The notes below the pieces were generated by a model. The model searched no databases. It was not told where the DNA came from and saw only the letters and a list, made by a program, of their open reading frames with translations. From NCBI RefSeq assembly GCF_040183065.1, contig NC_091128.1, positions 174,887,668 through 174,951,667 on the forward strand: a stretch of DNA of 64,000 nucleotides, read 5' to 3'. Made by a program: the position numbers and the translations under genes. Positions 9,628-21,600 of the stretch are shown in pieces. Numbering within the stretch: the stretch's first letter is position 1; every line of letters starts with the position of its first letter. Origin of the DNA: Periplaneta americana. Taxonomy: Eukaryota > Arthropoda > Insecta > Blattodea > Blattidae.

Positions 9628-12600
9628 CTGTCGAACACCAGACACAAGTACTGCACAGCTTCCCTTTCAGATATATTAATTCTGAGTGGCACTTTAAAAG
9701 TTTTTTTTTTTTTCACATTCAGCAATTTATTGATAAAGTTCCAAAACAAACATGTTTTCTGCCTTTTCGTATTTTAGTGTAAATTCAAATAATGATGCAC
9801 AAATATTGTTCATGTCCAGCTGTCAAAACAATTGGGCACAGAGACATTAGTGTAGGTTTAAGGAAGTCAGAGGTTGTGGAAAAGTGCATATTATACACTT
9901 AAAAAGGATTTTGGTGTTCTGTGTTTCTTGTAGAAATTTGCATTGTATTGACCAAGACGCTTGATGAATGGATTTTCACTTGAATTTGCACTCTTATAAC
10001 ACTTCTTAACTTGCTCACGTAATGAGTCTTTCAGAAATGTCATGTCCAAATCAAAGTGTATTTGTGCATTTGTTGTGTACCAGTCTGAATTATGTATTAT
10101 TCGGAGCACTTTATTTTGAACAATTTGAAGAGGTTGAAACACAGTTTTTGGAATATAACACCAAGCTGGGGCAACGTAAGTTAGGATCGGTAAAATCAGC
10201 ATTTTGTAGAGCATAACTTTTCTTCTTAGACTGAGAACAGAAGATTTGAACAGGGGGTAAAGATGAGATATTCTAAGAGAGCTCTTAGTTGTTACAGATT
10301 TTATGTGCTTGTGCCATAACAATTTGTTATCAAGAGTAATACCAAGATATTTTACATGGTCACTGTATTGAATTTCTTGATTGCATATTTTTATTTTGTC
10401 ACGAGGTCTTTTTAAACACTTGGAGAAAATTATTGACTGACATTTTTCAGGATTTAAAGAAATACGCCATTCTTTAAGCCATTCTTCTAATAGAAGTACA
10501 TGGTTTTGAACTACGGAGACAGCATACTGAGGACTGAATTTAACACTATATATAACTGTGTCATCAGCATACAGAAGTGTTTTAGTAAACTTTAAAAGTG
10601 CCGTCTTTACTCTAAGATAAGACCCACTTATTCTCAGATAGAAGGGACAGCTCTCTGCTGCTCAGGCTGTCAGAGTAACGGCAGACAAATTCATTACGTA
10701 TCCTTGCATTGGCAGTCACTGTGACGACATGGGTAACACGATAGAAACAAGGCTTCCAAAGCATAGAATGGACACATTTTAAAATAGCAATTTCTGAAAA
10801 TGTGGATCATCTGCAGTGGTGTACATCATTATTAGTGAGTGTTTAAGCATTTTTGCATTAATCTTTGCATGGTACAGTGAAACCAGCGAATAGGGATTAT
10901 AAAGAATGGACACTTCGCGTCGGTACCTTTGATGTAGCCGGACCGATTTCAATGACCTTCAAGCGAGCTAGAGCTTCAGATTCTGCTTTCTCCCTAGAGT
11001 TGGCACTGACATCACACCAGCTAGCAGTCGACACAGCAGAAATATAACACATACAATTAATACATCTAGGTACATTATGTACTCAAATAAAATAAACTGG
11101 ATCCATAAAATAATAAATCCTTCATTAACTGTAATGTCTAGACTCTAGAGTTCCTTTATAATGAAAGTTCAGACGTTGACCCCAACAACAATTAAAATAT
11201 GTAATGATTTGATAGCGCTGAAAATGGAAAAACAAAACTCTTATGAGAAGTAAAACCATATACCTATATTATATTATATACAAATATTAAACGAATTTGA
11301 TACTTAATTTTATAATGTATTATATTATTTTATAATATAATTTATCATATCTGAAATATAAAATATTATTATTACAACTAGTTTGTCACTGAGAAATAAG
11401 GAAAAGCTGTTAACTTGAATTTATTTGAAGCAAAGCGTTACTGTATTATGCAATAAGGTAGGCGATGTTTGGATCCTGTGCCTTAATTCTATTCTCAATT
11501 ATTATCTTAGCGTATGCTCGATTACACTACCTCTAGCGCTTGAAAGTGGAACTAGCCGCTGGCGCACAGAGAAACAAAACACAGGAAAATTCGCTCAGTG
11601 TCCATTCTTTATAATCCCTATTCGCTGGTGAAACCTTTCATTTACGGACATCGAAAGGACGTAACAATCTGTCCGCATCTGGGCGGTGTCCTTTATTGGG
11701 AGGGAGGCTCCCCAATCTAACAGTAAATTTATAATATGCATTATGTATCCCTTCACGCTTTAAATGAAATGTATTACTGTAGTTTAATTCTAAATACAGT
11801 GTACAGTACTACAGTAAATTCTTTGCAACTTTGAACTACAGTAGATAAGACCAAAAAAGGAAAATACAGTATTGTGCCATGCAATTTTACTCAAGGCCTA
11901 CAGTTATGCAGTACTGTAATTTAGAGTTTTCAAATTAGCCTTTACGTTCAGGTGCCATGTCTCTCGAAACAGAACAACTGATTGAAGTGAAGAGAATAAT
12001 CCTACTAACCTATCATGTATCGAATACAATTTCACGATCGTAGAAACCTTGGACCCATCAGACAGGTTAAATTTTATGACTTTCTTTATCCATCTGCTTC
12101 CAGCTAACAAGAGGTAGTTGGCTGGGCTAGTGATAGCCTACGAGACCCTTATTGTCTTCTTTCATGTTAAGGAATTTCTGTACAGTTCTCAAAATTAAAT
12201 TTTCCATTCTTGTAACACATTAGGTCTTGAAATCCAAGTTCTGTCCGCAGTCAGGAGGTAAAGCAAGCTTTAGGACTGTGAAACAGCTGTCCGTGTTCGT
12301 GTCATTATTTCTATATTATTTCATAAAAATCTGTCCGTATATGAGAAGTGTCTGTATCTTGGGGGTGTCTGTAAGAAGAGGTTTCACTGTATTATATATT
12401 TATAAAATATTTTTAAATTGTTAAAATATCTCAGCAAGGAGGGTTTGGCAGGTTGCAAAAAAAATAGCACTTAAAAGGTTACTACAGAGTGCTGTAAAAG
12501 TTACAACCTAGCCGTTTTCAGGCCAATTAATAGGTAAATTTCACAAAAAGGGAATTTTCATATGCTTTTATTGTCAGACTAAGCAATCACTAAAATTCCA

Positions 12601-15600
12601 TTCAGTTTAAATTTTAAATATAAGTATCTTGAATCATAAACATAACGACTATGTTACTATCGATATTTACTTTAGGGTTACCAGTACCAGATTATTTTAA
12701 TGAAATGTAGGACACAGTGGTTCAAAATGTAGGCCATCGTAGGATAATGTAGGAAAATTGAACATCAAAATCTAAAATACGAGGGGGATCCAGGAAATAA
12801 CGACCGTTTTGTTGTAATAATTAAAAAATATATATTTATTTGAAAAAACAAAGTCTGTTACATAACTGAAGCTTCCTTTACTTCTCTACATAATCACCAC
12901 CTACATTCAAACATTTGTCGTATCTGTTCACTAGCTTTAGAATTCCCGTGTTATACTCCTCTGCCGCCAGTTCATTAAGCCAGGTGTTCACTGTCTTCTT
13001 CAACTATTCATCACTTCCAAAACGCGTACCACCCAGAAAGTCTTTCAGCTTAGTGAAAAGGTGAAAATCGCTAGGAGCAAGGTCTGGACTATAGGGCGGA
13101 TGATCAAAGATTTCTCAACCGAATTGATCCAGCAATTCTCGAGTTGAAGCAACAGTGTGCGGGCGGGCACAGATTTTGTGGTAGCCAAGATGTTGCGACA
13201 CAATTTCACCAAGCAAAGAACGAGAAATGTCAGGAAAGGCAATATGCAATTCGTCGAGTGTTGTGCGCCTGTCTTGCAAGATTCTGTCATTCACTTTAGT
13301 CTTCAGGTCTTCTTTGATGAGTGATGGGCGTCCGGGTCGAGTTTCATCGTGGACATTTGTTCGCCCATTGTTGAACATTTCGCACCATTTTCTCACATTT
13401 CTTTCATTCATTACAGTATCACCATACACTTCTTTCAATTGCCGGTAAATTTCTGCAGGTTTCAAATGTCGGGCATTCAAAAATCGAATCACGCTCCTCA
13501 CCTCACAGTCGGCGGGATTATCAATCACGTCGTTCATTTTGAAGTAACACAAAATGCACAATGGCGACTTGTTGCAACCAGTACTCACAACATTATGAGA
13601 ACACATGTTAAGGAAGCCAGTTGACCTTCAAACAAGGAAGGGGAGTCAGCTGCGTGGCGGGTATGCGCGAACGGTCGTTATTTCCTGGATCTCCCTCGTA
13701 CAAATGGTATATATCATAATATAAATTATTTTTATATTCAAACACACAAAGAATAACTATCAATGAATCTCATTATTACATATTAAAAAAATTAATATTA
13801 CACAAAACATCAGGCTTCTCTGAAATATCATGAAAGTCAGCACAACTGAAGTTTTTAAAATTTAGTCTCGTTTTATAATAATAATGTCAGATCTCATTAC
13901 AAAGAAATCTGTTACAAATATTCGAAGAATTATCTGTAGTAATTGCACGAGTGCTGTTTCTTCTTATTCTCGTGAAATTATGCTAAGATGAAACAATGAG
14001 TGCAATTTAATAAAATTATTCATACAATTTACTTACAAATGGCTTTTAAGGAACCCGAAGGTTCATTGCCGCCCTCACATAAGCCCGCCAGCGGTCCCTA
14101 TCCTGTGCAAGATTAATCCAGTCTCTATCATCACACCCCACCTCCCTCAAATCCATTTTAATATTATCCTCCCATCTACGTCTCGGCCTCCCTAAAGGTC
14201 TTTTTCCCTCCGGTCTCCCAACTAACACTCTATATGCATTTCTGTATTCGCCTATACGTGCTACATGCCCTGCCCATCTCAAACGTCTGGATTTTATGTT
14301 CCTAATTATGTCAGGTGAAGAATACAATGCGTGCAGTTCTGTGTTGTGTAATTTTCTCCATTCTCCTGTCACTTCATCCTTCTTAGCCCCAAATATTTTC
14401 CTAAGCACCTTATTCTCAAACACCCTTAACCTATGTTCCTCTCTCAGAGTGAGAGTCCAAGTTTCACAACCATACAGAACAATCGGTAATATAACTGTTT
14501 TATAAATTCTAACTTTCAGATTTTTGGACAGCAGACTGGATGATAAGAGCTTCTCAACCGAATAATAACACTCATTTCCCATATTTATTCTGCGTTTAAT
14601 TTCCTCCCGAGTGTCATTTATATTTGTTACTGTTGCTCCAAGATATTTGAATTTTTCCACCTCTTCGAAGGATAAATCTCCAATTTTTATATTTCCATTT
14701 CGTACAATATTCTGGTCACGAGACATAATCAAATAAAATTATTCAACGAATAAAATTAGATAACTTGAAAAACCCAATTACATAAATTATAATTATTATA
14801 AAACACAGCAATAAGACATTAATAAGTTTGTTCTAGCATGGTTCAGAATCGACACTTAGGCAAATTTTATTCATGCTGCAGGAGAGTGACCATTTTCCGT
14901 ATCAAAGGGTGTACATTTTAGACACTGTGTTCCATAAACACTTGTAAAGTATACTTCCAAAACAACTTGAAGTAAAAACAGACGAGAACAACGGTTATTT
15001 TGAGCTATTTGTAGTACCAACCTGGCAACACTGGAGGGCATGCAGCTGGGGTAATGAGCGGCTGCCCAGGCAGTTGTGGCTTAGGTCTACAGTCTGAATG
15101 CAGGACAGGAAGTGGCAGTGGTACAGTCCTGTGAGCTGGTGCTGCGCCAGGCAGACGGACTGCTGCTCCGGCATACTGCAACTGTCCAGTGCGTACTCCA
15201 TCTCGTAGCGGCTCCCTGCAACACAAAGGTCACGTGACTGACTGGGTGCCCAACTCAGGACACAAGCACAGCCGTGTTGATATGATACTCACTGAGGTCC
15301 CTGTAGTAGCCACGACGGAGCGGATCCACTTGCTCTAGTTGGCTCAGCTTGGCAAACGTGTCTTCCCGGTACCTGTGTCGGTCCACAGCCTGCATGAGCA
15401 GCACTGCTGTCAGCAGTGTCCCTGCAGCAAGCAAACCAAGAAAGTCAATTGTGGGAGTTGGCATAATGCAGTTCAACTACAATGTTGGCATGGGCAAAAC
15501 TAACAGATTATTTTCATAAGGTTAACTGATTGCCAGTTATTTCCATAAGGTTAACTGATTAATTACAAGTTATTTTTATAAGTTAACTGATTAATTACCA

Positions 15601-18600
15601 GTTATTTTCATAAGGTTGATTAATTACCAATATTTTCATAAGGTTAACTGATTAATTACCAGTATTTTCATAAGGTTAACTGATTAATTGCCAGTTATTT
15701 CCATAAGGTTAACTGATTAATTACCAGTTATTTTTATAAGGTTAACTGATTAATTACCAGTTATTTTTATAAGGTTAACTGATTAATTACCAGTTATTTC
15801 CATAAGGTTAACTGATTAATTACCAGTTATTTTTATAAGGTTAACTGATTAATTACCAGTTATTTTTATAAGGTTAACTGATTAATTACCAGTTATTTTT
15901 ATAAGGTTAACTGATTAATTACCTGTTATTTTCATAAGGTTGATAATTTCCAGTAATTTCATAAGGTTAACTGATTAATTACCAGTATTTTCATAAGGTT
16001 AACTGATTAATTACCAGTATTTTCATAAGGTTAATTAATTACCAGTTATTTTAATAAGGTTAACTGATTAATTACCAGTTATCATAAGGCTTATTGATTA
16101 ATTACCAGTTATTTTAATAAGGTTAACTGATTACCAGTTATCATAAGGCTTATTGATTAATTACCAGTTATTTTATTAAGGTTAACGGATCAGTTATATT
16201 CATAAGGTTAAGTGATTAATTACCAGTTATTTTCATAAGGTTTATTGATTAATTACTAGTTATATTATTAAGGTTTATTAATTAATTACCAGTTATTTTA
16301 TTAAGGTTTATTGATTAATTACCAGTTATTTTCATAAGGTTTACTGATTAATTACCAATTATTTCCATAAGGTTTACTGATTAATTACCAGTTGCTTTCA
16401 TAAGGTTAATTAAGTACCAGTTATTTTAATAAGGTTAACTGATTAATTACCAGTTATTATCATAAGGTTTATTGATTAATTACCAGTTATTTTATTAAGG
16501 TTAACGGATTAATTATCAGTTATATTCATAAGGTTAAGTGATTAATTACCAGTTATTTTCATAAGGTTTATTGATTAATTACTAGTTATATTATTAAGGT
16601 TTATTAATTAATTACCAGTTATTTTATTAAGTTTTATTGATTAATTACTAGTTATTTTCATAAGGTTTACTGATTAATTACCAATTATTTCCATAAGGTT
16701 TACTGATTAATTACCAGTTGCTTTCATAAGGTTAATTAAGTACCAGCTATTTTAATAAGGTTAACTGATTAATTACCAGTTATTATCATAAGGCTTATTG
16801 ATTAATTACCAGTTATTTTATTAAGGTTAACGGATTAATTATCAGTTATATTCATAAGGTTAAGTGATTAATTAGTAGTTATTTTCATAAGGTTTATTGA
16901 TTAATTACTAGTTATATTATTAAGGTTTATTGATTAATTACCAGTTATTTTATTAAGGTTTATTGATTAATTACCAGTTATTTTCATAAGGTTTACTGAT
17001 TAATTACCAGTATTTTCATAATGTTAACTGATTAATTACCATTATTTTCATAAGGTTAACTGATTAATTACCAGTTATTTTCATAAGGTTTATTGATTAA
17101 TTACCAGTTATTTTCATAAGGTTTATTGATTAATTACTAGTTTTTATTAAGGTTAACGGATTAATTATCAGTTATATTCATAAGGTTAACTGATTATTTA
17201 CCAGTTATTTTCATTTAATGTCAGTAGAACATCATTTCTTTATATTTGTGCTCAATTGTCTTGCAGGCCATTTCTAGATTAGTAAATACCGCTCGGGAGT
17301 AAAATTAATTCACACATCATCATCATCATCCATACCACAGCCCAGGTGCGGCATGCTGCACTTGTACGCAATTACAAAATGTACTGTAATTGTGCAACCA
17401 AGATTTTTGCTGACTTCTGCTCTTCCCACCCAGCATAACTCACATTTGCTGTCTGGCTCTAGCTCCAGCAGCTGTTCACATGACTCCAGCTCGTCCTGCA
17501 AAACAGATGTGATGCCCTCGCTCAGGCCTGCCCCAAATTGTGGCTTGGTCCCTGCACCGGGCCCCCGCTCCTGAACCACCGACGTTCCGTCCATTAAGCA
17601 AACAGTGACAGCAGGATGTTGGTCCTCTGGAGGGCAGCATACCTAGTATATGTTAAGGATACAAACAAGTATGGCAATGCAAATAATCTTCAGCACAAGA
17701 GTTTGGTTTTCGGACAACTAAGATGTGCAAATTTATACATTAAAATACAACAGTTTGGTGACGAAATTAATTCGTCTTAATGAAATTTCATTGCACTCAA
17801 GCCAACTAACCTTGATTAATTTAGACGTAGAACTGTAATTTTACTCGTTACTAGTTGGGGGGAGGTAACTTAGGAACTGATAGATAAAAATGCAACCCTC
17901 TCTCTTGTCGTCCTTGTCTTCCCATTGTTTTCCTTGCATTCCCTATTGTTCTTATATTCCCCCTCGTCTTCCCCTTGTTTTGCTTGTATTCCCATTGTTC
18001 TAATCGTGTTCTCTTTGTCTTCCCCCTTTTCTCCTTCTATTCCCATTGTTCTCTTTTATTTTCCTTGTTCTACTTGTATTCCCATTGTTATTCATGTCTT
18101 CCCCTAGTTCTCCTCCCCTTCCTCTTGTTCTCCTTGTCTTTTCCTTGTTCTTCTTGTGTTCCCATTGTTGTTCTCGTCTTCTTCTTTCACTCCTTATATT
18201 CCCCTGATTCTCTTTGTGTCCCCTTATTTTTCTTGTGTTTCATCTGTTCTCGTATTCCCTTTGTTCTCCTTATCTTCCCCTAGTTCCCCTTGTTTCCTTC
18301 TATTACTATTGTTCTAATCGTGTTCTCATTGTTCTCTTTGTTTTTCCCTTGTTCTCCTTTTATTCCCATCGTTTTCTTTGTATTTCCCTTGTTACCCTTG
18401 TCGTCCCCTATTTCTCCTCCTCTTCCCCTTGTTCTCTTGATCTTCCCCTTGTTCTTCTTGTCTTCCTCTTCTACTTCTTATATATCCTGGTTCTCTCTGT
18501 GTTCCCTTGTTTTCCTTGTTCTTGTTTTCCATCTTGTTCTTCTTATCATCCCCTTGTACTCTCATTGTTCTCTTTGCCTTCCCTTTGTTCTCTTTGTTTT

Positions 18601-21600
18601 CCCCTTGTTCTCTTTGCCTTCCCCTTGTTCTCTTTGTATTTCCCTTGTTCTCCTTTTATTCCCACTGTTCTCTTTGTTTTCCCCTTGTTCTCTTTGCCTT
18701 CCCCTTATTCTCTTTGTATTTCCCTTGTTCTCCTTACCTTCCCCTTATTGTCTTTGTTTCCCCCTTGTTCTCCTTACCTTCCCACTGTTCTCTTTGTATT
18801 TCCCTTGTTCTCCTTACCTTCCCCTTATTCTCTTTGTTTTCCCCTTGTTCTCCTTTTATTCCCACTGTTCTCTTTGTATTTCCCTTGTTCTCCTTACCTT
18901 CCCCTTATTGTCTTTGTTTTCCCCTTGTTCTCCTTTTATTCCCACTGTTCTCTTTGTTTTCCCCTTGTTCTCTTTGCCTTCCCCTTATTCTCTTTGTTTT
19001 CCCCTTGTTCTCCTTACCTTCCCCTTATTCTCTTTGTTTTCCCCTTGTTCTCCTTTTATTCCCACTGTTCTCTTTGTTTTCCCCTTGTTCTCTTTGCCTT
19101 CCCCTTATTCTCTTTGTTTTCCCCTTGTTCTCCTTACCTTCCCCTTATTCTCTTTGTTTTCCCCTTGTTCTCCTTTTATTCCCACTGTTCTCTTTGTATT
19201 TCCCTTGTTCTCCTTACCTTCCCCTTATTGTCTTTGTTTTCCCCTTGTTCTCCTTTTATTCCCACTGTTCTCTTTGTTTTCCCCTTGTTCTCTTTGCCTT
19301 CCCCTTATTCTCTTTGTTTTCCCCTTGTTCTCCTTACCTTCCCCTTATTGTCTTTGTTTTCCCCTTGTTCTCCTTTTATTCCCACTGCTCTCTTTGTATT
19401 TCCCTTGTTCTCTTTGTCTTCCCTCGTCTTTCTCTTTTACTCCTTATATTCCCCTGGTTCTCGGTGTGTCCCCTTGTTTTCCTTGTGTTTCCTTCGTTCT
19501 CCCTGTAAGCTATGCTAAATGTTATGGTTTATTTAACGACGCTCGCAACTGCAGAGCTTATATCAGCGTCGCTGGATGTGCCGGAATTTTGTCCCGCAGG
19601 AGTTCTTTCACATGCCAGTAAATCTACTGACATGAGCCTGTCGCATTGAAGCACACTTAAATGCCATCGACCTGACCCGGGATCGAACCCGCAACCTTGG
19701 GCATAGAAGGCCAGCGCTATACCAACTCGCCAACCAGGTCAACTGTAAGCTATGCACCTGTCGATTTTTTTGTCTCTTAAAGTAAGCTTCTTTTCGCACA
19801 TGTATGCTGCAGATCATTTAACATGAAAATTCTCAAGTTCCAAATGCAATAATTTGAGACTCTGGACAAAGATCTGAAATAGGTACTCTGCAAGGATACC
19901 CAGACGTGGCAGTAGAGTTGCCCATTGCTACTCCGCCACTTGGCAGGCACCGCTGCCCCACCTACACGCAGCTGCAGGCACTCACTGCCAGCACTGCGGG
20001 TGAGGGCCACACACACCATGTGGTCTCCCACATGCACCTGCACCAGCTGAAGAGGTTGAGGGCTGCGCCCAAGCAGCCAGCGCTGATAGAACCAGGCACT
20101 TTGGTCGTTGGGGTCCGTGAAGGCCGCATTCTGCACTAGACGAAGTTCTGCAACAGAAACTCGTGCATAGAGTGGTGTGCACTTGTGCAGAGAGATGGCA
20201 TGTGACTTCTGGATGCCTCACCTTCCTTATGTTTATCTTCCCGAATAGGCAGCTTCCCCAGAGGATCAGGAAACACAAGTGGAAGCAATCGGCTTCGGTA
20301 GTGCCATGACGAATAGTTGGAAAAATTTGTGAGAATCTTCTTGGTCGAGTACTCAAACTCATCAGAGGGAGGCACCCCCGATCTCTTGACCACGAACTTT
20401 CTGTAGTTCCAGACGTGAACTGTGAATGAACGAGGCAAGAGAACAAGAAAGAGGCAGAATTATTCATCGTTGTCCTGGAAATGTGGAATTATTGATCTGC
20501 AGGATAATAATCTGTAGTCACTCACAGTTCCGTTCGTCCAGGTCTAGGTACTTGGTGCATAGTGCCAATTCGCCCTGCCATTCAGGCTTCGGCATGGTGT
20601 CCAGCACCCACATGCGGTGGTGCCATGCACCATATGACTTGGGGTTGGCACGCAGGCACTGGGCTACCAGCTCCAGCTCACTCTTCATGCGTGCTTGCAT
20701 CTCCTCCACATCCCTGTGAGTAACATTGAAGTATGAGTATATAATTGAATATTATAGATTTATTAATTTGTCATACAGAATAATATCTGTAATATTGACG
20801 GGTTCGATCCCCGGCTCAGGAGCGAATTTTCCTCCTCAAATATTAATTGTCAATATTACAGATATTATTCTGTATGACAAATTAATAAATCTATAATATT
20901 CTCATAGCTAGCAGTGCATATGTCTGTACAGATTACTGTGCACTTAACTGCGGAATCCCGGCCAAATAAGTCACTCAACTGAGTGCGCTCAATGGCAGTT
21001 GACATTGGACATATACGTCAACATATATGCCTAACTTGGAGTCAGGCCATAAAGGGAAACATTGACGGAAGAGAATTCGATCTGGTGCTGTGGATTGAAT
21101 TCGGCGTAGCTCAGTGGTCAGAGCACTTGGTACGTAGAACCAAGAACCCGGGTTCAATCCCCGGCGCCGGAGCGAATTTTTCTCCTCAAATATTAATTAT
21201 ATAATTGAAGTTTTTATATTAATAGGGCTACAAGAAAGAAAATGAATTCTTTACGCCTGTGTAAAAAAACTGATTTTCTACGCCAAATAAATTACGTATA
21301 ATTTAAGTAAAAAAAAAATGAGAAAATTACCTTACCAAGCCTGCTGCCTAAGGAACACTCCTAATTCTCATTGAATCTTTGTATTTTGTATTAAAATATG
21401 ACCATTATAAATCCTCATACTAGAGCCCATTCATTCATTTTGTGCATGGGAAGTATGCTTAAATTTCATGGAGGGGGAGGGGGACTGCTAGGAAAATTGT
21501 ATCACTACATTTCAACTCATATTCACATGTTACAGAGCTGCTGGTATTAAATAATCCATAGTGCCAGTTACCTCTTATCTTGGTCTTTTAGATGCAGCAG

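Noticed and set aside
18214-19621. Three overlapping plus-strand frames of 333-443 codons rich in Phe, Leu, Pro and Ser
   Set aside because: They are readings of the 20-bp pyrimidine satellite in three frames; no start context, domain or splice logic supports a protein.
19777-20467. Longer uninterrupted minus-strand frames of 119 and 161 codons across RABGGTA exons 5 and 6
   Set aside because: They read through splice donors or in the wrong register; the spliced exons match the family and keep phase.
21101-21173. Candidate tRNA gene (GCTC D arm, B box, near-perfect acceptor stem)
   Set aside because: The anticodon arm has a loop of nine bases and the segment is part of a two-module repeat found again at 37610-37890, so it is a SINE.
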